Source: an uncultured Clostridia bacterium (GTDB lineage Bacteria > Bacillota > Clostridia > TANB77 > CAG-508). From it: a stretch of DNA of 5,724 nt. The stretch is from positions 1 through 5,724 of the forward strand of contig CAKPAW010000023.1 of the NCBI GenBank assembly GCA_934133165.1, written 5' to 3'. The notes beneath the pieces were generated by a model. That model was not told where the DNA came from. It did not search any database and worked only from the letters and a program-made list of their open reading frames with translations. Position numbers and translations under genes: made by a program. Shown piece after piece: positions 1 to 4,704 of the stretch. Position 1 is the first letter of the stretch. Each line of letters begins with the position of its first letter.

Positions 1-642
1 GCATTATTAATTGGACAGGGCTATAAAATGTACAAAGAAGCAATATCTACTATGCCATTGTCCCAAAAGGTGGAAAGCATAAAATCGCAAAAAGATTACA
101 CAAGTTTGTTTGAAATTCCTAAAATTTACACAGTTGCTGTAATTTCTGTAGAAGACCATAGATTTGAAAAGCATCATGGCATTGATGTAATTGCAATTGC
201 AAGAGCAGCATTTAATGATATTAGAACAATGAGTTTTGTTGAGGGTGGAAGCACTATAACTCAACAGCTTGCTAAGAATATGTACTTTACCCAAGAAAAG
301 AAAATAACAAGAAAAATCGCAGAGGTATTTATGTCTTATGAAATAGAAAAAAATTATAGTAAAGATGAAATATTAGAGTTGTATGTTAACACAATATACT
401 ATGGAAATAATTATTATAATATTAAATCTGCTTCTTTAGGTTATTTTGACAAGTTACCAAAAGATTTGAATAGCAGTGAATGCACAATGCTTGCAGGAAT
501 ACCAAATGCACCTTCTTTATACAATCCAAAAGCAAATCCAAAGCTAGCAAAGCAAAGGCAAAAACAAGTTATACAAAAAATGATTAAATATGGAAATTTA
601 AATAAGGAAGATGCAAATAAAATTTTAGATAAAAATATTTAA
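1..642 (+). CDS. Monofunctional peptidoglycan glycosyltransferase (GT51), 5'-partial
   Basis: This enzyme polymerises lipid II into glycan strands at the outer face of the cytoplasmic membrane. The reading frame is open from base 1, with nine residues (ALLIGQGYK) before the first Met at 28, so the true start and the usual N-terminal membrane anchor lie upstream. Numbering from that Met, the GT51 motifs appear in order: EDHRFEKHHG with catalytic Glu42, GGSTITQQLAKN at 73-84, RKIAE with the second catalytic Glu99, EILELYVNTIYYG at 114-126, then LAGIPNAPSLYNP. The two glutamates are 57 residues apart, the spacing known from S. aureus PBP2 (E114/E171). The protein stops right after the GT51 domain (NKEDANKILDKNI), where a class A PBP would continue into a transpeptidase, so it is monofunctional (MGT/SgtA/MtgA-like). 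A class A PBP cut short by a stop codon is a less likely alternative. No clear terminator follows, so read-through into the transporter genes is possible. Confidence 0.93.
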   Translation, partial: ALLIGQGYKMYKEAISTMPLSQKVESIKSQKDYTSLFEIPKIYTVAVISVEDHRFEKHHGIDVIAIARAAFNDIRTMSFVEGGSTITQQLAKNMYFTQEKKITRKIAEVFMSYEIEKNYSKDEILELYVNTIYYGNNYYNIKSASLGYFDKLPKDLNSSECTMLAGIPNAPSLYNPKANPKLAKQRQKQVIQKMIKYGNLNKEDANKILDKNI

Positions 643-676
643 TAGTCATTTTAGAGTCACTTTAAAATATTATAAT
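643..676 (+). promoter_or_regulatory. Putative PhoB/OmpR-family operator and promoter of the ABC transporter operon
   Basis: Two tandem 11-bp units, TAGTCATTTTA (643-653) and GAGTCACTTTA (654-664), agree at 9 of 11 positions. A perfect -10 hexamer TATAAT lies at 671-676. At the normal -35 distance (about 648-653, ATTTTA) there is almost no match to TTGACA. The layout is a 7-bp core, 4 bp of A/T, a 7-bp core, then 10 bp to the -10. This matches a pho box such as that of E. coli phoA, where PhoB replaces a poor -35. The site begins on the base after the stop codon of the glycosyltransferase. Transcription would start near 683, giving a leader of about 56 nt. The binding protein is inferred; the OmpR-type regulator at 4036-4704 is the obvious candidate. 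Confidence 0.6.
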
Positions 677-695
677 ACGTTTTGAAAAATGTAAT

Positions 696-711
696 AGCAT
701 ATGTATATGCT
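696..711. repeat. Small perfect dyad in the leader of the ABC operon
   Basis: AGCATAT and ATATGCT form 7-bp perfect arms around a 2-bp centre; as RNA this would be a 6-bp stem with a 4-nt loop. It lies about 13 to 28 nt downstream of the expected transcription start and about 10 nt before the ribosome binding site of the ATPase gene. It could be a second operator, a weak 5' stabilising hairpin, or chance in AT-rich DNA. The stem has few G-C pairs and is followed by TTTAATAAAA rather than a solid T run, so it is unlikely to be a strong terminator. Confidence 0.35.
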
Positions 712-720
712 TTAATAAAA

Positions 721-730
721 AAAGAAAGGA
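721..730 (+). promoter_or_regulatory. Ribosome binding site that sets the ATPase start at 739
   Basis: The purine-rich AAAGAAAGGA ends 8 nt before the ATG at 739. This supports 739 over the in-frame TTG at 682, which has no Shine-Dalgarno sequence and would place its start essentially on the predicted transcription start. The 19 extra residues would also precede the normal family N-terminus (MEILKVENLVKTYG). Confidence 0.8.
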
Positions 731-738
731 TAGGAACT

Positions 739-1416
739 ATGGAAATTTTAAAAGTAGAAAATTTAGTTAAAACTTATGGTAAAGGCGAAAACCAAATCAA
801 CGCTGTTGATAATGTTTCATTTACAATTGACAAAGGAGAATTTGTTGCTATTGTAGGCGCAAGTGGTAGTGGAAAATCAACTTTACTACATTTACTAGGA
901 GGTGTAGATAGACCAACTTCCGGAAAAGTATATATAGATGGAAAAGATATTTATTCTTTAAATAATGATAATTTAGCAATATTTAGAAGAAGACAAATTG
1001 GATTAATATATCAATTTTATAATTTAATTCCTATATTAAATGTAGAAGAAAATATTACTTTGCCTTGTGATTTAGATGGAAGTGAAGTTGATAAAGCAAG
1101 ACTTTCAGAAATGCTAAAAACACTAGGATTAGAAAACAGGAAAACTCATTTACCAAACCAACTATCTGGTGGTCAACAACAAAGAGTATCAATAGGTAGA
1201 GCAATGATAAATAATCCTGCAATAATGCTTGCAGATGAGCCTACTGGAAACTTAGACTCAAAAGCAAGTGAAGAAATAATTTCATTACTTAAACTTTCAA
1301 ATAAAAAATTCAATCAAACTGTTGTAATAATTACACATGATTTAGAAATTGCAAAAGAAGCAGAAAGAGTTATTACAATTGAAGATGGAAAAATTATTAA
1401 AGATGAAAGAAATTAA
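739..1416 (+). CDS. ABC transporter ATP-binding protein (LolD/MacB/Bce-type)
   Basis: This 225-residue cytoplasmic nucleotide-binding subunit powers the FtsX-type permease encoded 14 bp downstream. All ABC motifs are present and intact: an A-loop region at KTYG (Tyr13), Walker A GASGSGKST (40-48), Q-loop Gln92 within LIYQFYNLIP, signature LSGGQ (142-146), Walker B IMLADE (162-167) with catalytic Glu167, the D-loop after NLDS, and the switch His200 in ITHD. The length and the DEPTGNLDS sequence are typical of the MacB/LolD/BceA group, which works with FtsX-fold permeases in mechanotransmission or peptide-antibiotic detoxification rather than classical import. The start at 739 is supported by its ribosome binding site and by the family N-terminus. 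The substrate cannot be read from this subunit. It is probably the first gene of a two-gene operon driven by the promoter at 643-676. Confidence 0.95.
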   Translation: MEILKVENLVKTYGKGENQINAVDNVSFTIDKGEFVAIVGASGSGKSTLLHLLGGVDRPTSGKVYIDGKDIYSLNNDNLAIFRRRQIGLIYQFYNLIPILNVEENITLPCDLDGSEVDKARLSEMLKTLGLENRKTHLPNQLSGGQQQRVSIGRAMINNPAIMLADEPTGNLDSKASEEIISLLKLSNKKFNQTVVIITHDLEIAKEAERVITIEDGKIIKDERN

Positions 1417-1430
1417 AAAGGAGTAATACA

Positions 1431-3953
1431 ATGAATATTTTAAATAAATTTACAATAAAAAGTTTAAAGCTTAATAAAAAAAGAACAATTGTTACTATTA
1501 TTGGTATTATGCTTTCTACTGCTCTTATTTGTGGCGTTGCTGGTTTAGTGTCTAGTTTTCAAAACTCTCTTATAGACTGGGCTAGAACAAATGACGGAAA
1601 CTATCACGTTACATTTAAAAATGTGTCAAGTGATAAAGCGCAATATGTAACAGAAAATCAAAAAGTTAAAGATTATTTTCTTTCTTCTTCTCTTGGTTGG
1701 GCCAATTTAGAAGGAAGTAAAGCAACTAACAAACCATATTTACACGTTTTAGCTTATGATAAAAAAGCACTAGAAAACTATGGTGTAGTATTAACAGATG
1801 GTAGATTACCTCAAAATCCCAATGAAATAATAATTACAGAAAGTGTATTAACAGGAGCACGTGTTTTTTTAAAAATTGGAGATACAATTACTTTAAACAT
1901 TGGAACTAGAAAAAGTAATGATGACTACTATTTAAATGACGACGCTCTATACACAGAAGATGATGAATCCATAGTAGATACGAAAGAAAAAACTTATACG
2001 ATAGTTGGATTTATGGAAACTCTAGACGTTGAAACTCTTTATTCTCCCGGTTATTCAGCCTTAACATATATGGATGAAACCCCATCTGCTATTGATATAT
2101 CTGTTTTATATAAATCTCCAAAAGAGTATGAAAAAACTACAAAAGATATTTGTAAAACCTTAAATTTAAATTTTGATGAAGATGTATATGTAAATTCTGA
2201 CTTCTTACGTTTTCAAGGCGTAATGAGTTATGGCATGTTACGTGTTTTATATGCAATAGCAGGAGTTGTTATATTTATAATTGTTATAAGCAGTGTATTT
2301 GTTATTAGAAATAGCTTTAGCATATCTGTTGCAGAAAAAAACAGACAATATGGAATGCTTTCTAGTATTGGTGCAACTTCAAAGCAAATAAGAAGAAATG
2401 TAATATTTGAAGGAATGGTTATTGGATTAATTGCAATACCTCTTGGAATTTTATTTGGAATAGTTGCAATAATGATTTTATTAAAGGTAGTAAATTACTT
2501 ACTTACAGATATGCTTTCTGGCCTTGGTTTTACTTATAGCATAAACCTACTAGCAGTGCTTATATCTGTAGCGATTTCAATAATTACAATATATCTATCT
2601 TGCTTAATTCCTGCAAGAAAAGCTGCTAAAATTTCTCCAATTGAATCTATTAGGGGAAATAACGATATAAAAATTAACTCTAAAAAATTAAGGACCTCAA
2701 AACTTACTAAAAAGTTATTTGGAATTGGTGGAGTTATTGCTAGTAAGAATTTAAAAAGAAGTAAGAAAAAATATAGAACAACTGTAATTTCATTAGTTAT
2801 AAGCATATTCATATTTATATCATTATCTAGCTTCTTGACTTTAGGAACAAAAACAAGCCAATTTTACTACATGGACTTTAAGTTTAATGTATATGTGCAT
2901 AGTTTAAGTGATGCTAATACACAAATATATGAAAAAATATCAAAACTAGAAAATGTAGATAATTCCGCATATTGTTATCAATCAAGTTTAGACATTGATA
3001 ATATTAAATATGCTTCTGAATTTGGTAAAAAATTTTTAGAAAATGACCCTCAGCCTACTGGAATCGCATTTATGGTATATAACAATGAATATTTTAAGAA
3101 ATATATAAAAGAAATTGGATTAAAAGAAAGTGATTATAAAACAGCAGTAATTTTATTAGATTATGACACATTCTACAATGAAGATGGTAGCAAAACTGTT
3201 GACAGAATATATTCTTTAAAGTCTGGGGATAAAGTAAATGTAAAATCTGGGGATAAAGAAAAAACCTTAACAATATCAAAATTTACAGATGTAAAACCTA
3301 TGGGACAGGAAGCTGTATACTATAATCATAGAATTATAGTAGTATCAGAAGATTATATTAAAGAAGTATTTAAAGAAGATGTTAATAATTCAGATTATTA
3401 TCATTTATCAGATTTATTTATAAAATCTTCTAAGCCTCAAGAATTAGAAAATACACTTAATGATTTAATAAAACAAGGTGGAGATTATTATGGGCTTACT
3501 GTATTTAATTATGAAACATATATGAAACAAGAACAAAGAATGTTGCTTGTTGTAAAAATATTCTTATATGGATTTATAACAGTAATAACATTAATTGGTG
3601 TAACAAATATATTTAATACAATAACAACAAATATGATACTTAGAAGCAAAGAATTTGCAATGCTAAAATCTGTTGGAATGTCTTCTAAAGAGTTTAACAA
3701 AATGATAAGATTAGAAAGCATTATGTATGGAACAAAATCTCTTTTAATAGGAATACCTTTAGGAATACTTGGTTCGTACGGAATGTACAAAGCATTTGCA
3801 CAAGGAATAGATTTAGGTTACACATTACCTTTACCAGCAATTATTATATCAATAGTTTTTGTATTTATAATAGTTGGAATAACAATGAAGTATTCATTAA
3901 ATAAAATAAACAAGCAAAATATTATAGAAACAATAAGAAAAGATAATATTTAG
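1431..3953 (+). CDS. FtsX-type ABC transporter permease, 8 TM with two ectodomains
   Basis: This 840-residue membrane subunit partners the ATPase just upstream; AAAAGGAG at 1416-1423 lies 7 nt before the ATG. Hydrophobic segments suggest eight membrane helices: about 19-41, 269-293, 327-353, 371-393, 450-471, 703-729, 765-788 and 799-821. Large extracellular domains fall at about 45-265 and 475-702. The protein is two FtsX units in tandem. Each has the cytoplasmic coupling motif (RQYGMLSSIGATSKQI at 305-320; EFAMLKSVGMSSKEF at 741-755) and each ends with a related tail (PIESIRGN at 403-410; IIETIRKDN at 831-839). The PARKA-like motif before the tail is clear in the first half (394-398) and lost in the second. 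This is the DUF/FtsX architecture of MacB-like duplicated permeases, not the 10-TM single-ectodomain BceB layout. Export or extraction of a peptide or lipid-linked compound at the envelope is likely; the substrate is unknown. An acidic stretch lies at residues 163-186. Confidence 0.93.
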   Translation: MNILNKFTIKSLKLNKKRTIVTIIGIMLSTALICGVAGLVSSFQNSLIDWARTNDGNYHVTFKNVSSDKAQYVTENQKVKDYFLSSSLGWANLEGSKATNKPYLHVLAYDKKALENYGVVLTDGRLPQNPNEIIITESVLTGARVFLKIGDTITLNIGTRKSNDDYYLNDDALYTEDDESIVDTKEKTYTIVGFMETLDVETLYSPGYSALTYMDETPSAIDISVLYKSPKEYEKTTKDICKTLNLNFDEDVYVNSDFLRFQGVMSYGMLRVLYAIAGVVIFIIVISSVFVIRNSFSISVAEKNRQYGMLSSIGATSKQIRRNVIFEGMVIGLIAIPLGILFGIVAIMILLKVVNYLLTDMLSGLGFTYSINLLAVLISVAISIITIYLSCLIPARKAAKISPIESIRGNNDIKINSKKLRTSKLTKKLFGIGGVIASKNLKRSKKKYRTTVISLVISIFIFISLSSFLTLGTKTSQFYYMDFKFNVYVHSLSDANTQIYEKISKLENVDNSAYCYQSSLDIDNIKYASEFGKKFLENDPQPTGIAFMVYNNEYFKKYIKEIGLKESDYKTAVILLDYDTFYNEDGSKTVDRIYSLKSGDKVNVKSGDKEKTLTISKFTDVKPMGQEAVYYNHRIIVVSEDYIKEVFKEDVNNSDYYHLSDLFIKSSKPQELENTLNDLIKQGGDYYGLTVFNYETYMKQEQRMLLVVKIFLYGFITVITLIGVTNIFNTITTNMILRSKEFAMLKSVGMSSKEFNKMIRLESIMYGTKSLLIGIPLGILGSYGMYKAFAQGIDLGYTLPLPAIIISIVFVFIIVGITMKYSLNKINKQNIIETIRKDNI
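3219..3258 (+). repeat. Short in-frame tandem duplication in permease ectodomain 2
   Basis: AAGTCTGGGGATAAAG at 3219-3234 recurs as AAATCTGGGGATAAAG at 3243-3258, 15 of 16 identical and 24 bp apart. The protein shows KSGDKVNV followed by KSGDKEKT (residues 597-612), an 8-residue unit present twice. It lies in a predicted beta-rich part of the second ectodomain and looks like a recent in-frame duplication, or a beta-hairpin with repeated turn sequences. Confidence 0.6.
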
Positions 3954-4001
3954 TAATAAAAATGTAGGGCACTAAATATAAAGTGCCCTACATTTTTATT
4001 A
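3954..4001 (+). terminator. Intrinsic terminator of the ABC transporter operon
   Basis: A perfect 20-bp inverted repeat has its left arm at 3954-3973 and right arm at 3982-4001, with an 8-nt A/T loop (AAATATAA). The GC-rich core is GTAGGGCACT pairing with AGTGCCCTAC. The outer part is an A-tract pairing with the T-tract TTTTTATT, as in a classic rho-independent terminator. It begins directly after the permease stop codon. The symmetry means it could also stop transcription on the opposite strand, though no convergent gene is seen in the window. It should separate the transporter operon from the two-component genes. Confidence 0.88.
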
Positions 4002-4008
4002 AAGTCTA

Positions 4009-4017
4009 TGATATAAT
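4009..4017 (+). promoter_or_regulatory. Putative extended -10 promoter for the two-component system
   Basis: TGATATAAT is an exact TGn extended -10 with a perfect TATAAT at 4012-4017. The region 16 to 18 bp upstream (about 3988-3995) is the right arm of the terminator and has no good -35. An extended -10 can work without one. Transcription from it would begin near 4024, only about 12 nt before the ATG and within or next to the ribosome binding site, which makes the call uncertain. Confidence 0.45.
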
Positions 4018-4022
4018 CTTGC

Positions 4023-4030
4023 AAAGGAGA
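4023..4030 (+). promoter_or_regulatory. Ribosome binding site of the response regulator
   Basis: AAAGGAGA ends 5 nt before the ATG at 4036. It supports that start, which also gives the normal receiver-domain N-terminus (MKSILIVEDNE). Confidence 0.8.
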
Positions 4031-4035
4031 AAATT

Positions 4036-4704
4036 ATGAAATCTATTTTAATTGTTGAAGATAATGAGGCTATTATTAAAGGCCTAAAATATTTATTAGA
4101 ACAAGAAAATTTTGATGTAACTATTTGCAAAACTGCTGAAGATACTATGAATGTTGTAGGAACTAAAACATTTGATTTAATCATATTAGATATCACATTG
4201 CCAGATGGAAATGGCTATGAACTTTGCGAATACATAAAAAAATATACAGATATTCCAATAATCTTTTTAACAGCTAGGGACGAAGAACAAGATGTAGTAA
4301 AAGGTTTAGATATGGGTGCAGAAGATTATATAATTAAACCTTTTAGAAATAGAGAACTTCTTTCTAGAATTAATAATGTACTTAAAAGATTTAATAAAGA
4401 AAACAATAAAATAATATATGAAAATATTGAAATAGACTTGGATCAAAAAACAGTATATGTAGAAGGCACAGATATCGAACTTACAGCATTAGAATTTAAA
4501 ATATTAGTTTTGCTATTTTCAAATATAGGCAAAGTAGTAACTCGTGAACAAATCCTAGAAAAAATCTGGGATGTAGCAGGTAATTTTGTAAATGACAACA
4601 CCCTTACTGTATATATAAAAAGAATTAGGTCAAAGCTCGGAAGTGCAGATTGTATAAAGACAATTAAAGGAGTTGGATACCAAGTGCAAGGAGGCCAAAA
4701 GTGA
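4036..4704 (+). CDS. OmpR/PhoB-family response regulator
   Basis: This 222-residue cytoplasmic transcription factor is the output of the two-component system with the kinase that overlaps its 3' end. The receiver domain (about 1-118) has the acidic pocket Glu8/Asp9, phosphoacceptor Asp52 in LIILDITLPDGNG, the switch Thr79 in FLTAR, Tyr98 and the conserved Lys101 in IIKPF. The C-terminal winged helix (about 125-219) is recognisable from ELTALEFKILVLL, VVTREQILEKIW, the recognition-helix region NDNTLTVYIKRIRSKLG and the wing IKTIKGVGYQV. Length and domain order are normal. Proteins of this class bind head-to-tail direct repeats with 10-11 bp pitch, and such a repeat lies upstream of the ABC genes (643-664). 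That makes control of the transporter its most likely job, although this is inference. Confidence 0.95.
   Translation: MKSILIVEDNEAIIKGLKYLLEQENFDVTICKTAEDTMNVVGTKTFDLIILDITLPDGNGYELCEYIKKYTDIPIIFLTARDEEQDVVKGLDMGAEDYIIKPFRNRELLSRINNVLKRFNKENNKIIYENIEIDLDQKTVYVEGTDIELTALEFKILVLLFSNIGKVVTREQILEKIWDVAGNFVNDNTLTVYIKRIRSKLGSADCIKTIKGVGYQVQGGQK
4688..4694 (+). promoter_or_regulatory. Strong Shine-Dalgarno that decides the GTG start of the kinase
   Basis: AAGGAGG is a full match to the anti-Shine-Dalgarno core and sits inside the last codons of the regulator gene, 6 nt before the GTG at 4701. It supports GTG as the start and translational coupling through the GTGA overlap. Confidence 0.85.

Noticed and set aside
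7..294. Minus-strand open frame of 95 codons across the glycosyltransferase
   Set aside because: It lies opposite a strongly conserved GT51 coding region. Its product is rich in Cys, Asn, Phe and other residues typical of antisense translation of AT-rich genes and resembles no family.
682..738. In-frame TTG extension of the ATPase by 19 residues (MKNVIAYVYALIKKERIGT)
   Set aside because: It has no ribosome binding site and would begin at the predicted transcription start. The ATG at 739 has a well-placed Shine-Dalgarno and matches the usual family N-terminus.
643..738. Riboswitch or T-box leader upstream of the ABC genes
   Set aside because: The interval is under 100 bp, has no GC-rich multi-stem structure and no terminator. 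Only a promoter and a small dyad are visible.
1864..1875. T7-A5 homopolymer run as a possible slippage or frameshift site in the permease
   Set aside because: The reading frame continues intact through it with sensible sequence (ARVFLKIGD), so there is no evidence of programmed frameshifting.
2534..3790. Three minus-strand open frames inside the permease gene (2534-2812, 3094-3279, 3509-3790)
   Set aside because: All are antisense shadows of the FtsX permease. Their hydrophobic look comes from reading membrane-helix codons backwards, and the sense strand has continuous family motifs.
3999..4196. Minus-strand open frame of 65 codons opposite the regulator start
   Set aside because: It is antisense to the receiver domain with no family resemblance. 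The bidirectional-looking terminator does not by itself imply a convergent gene.
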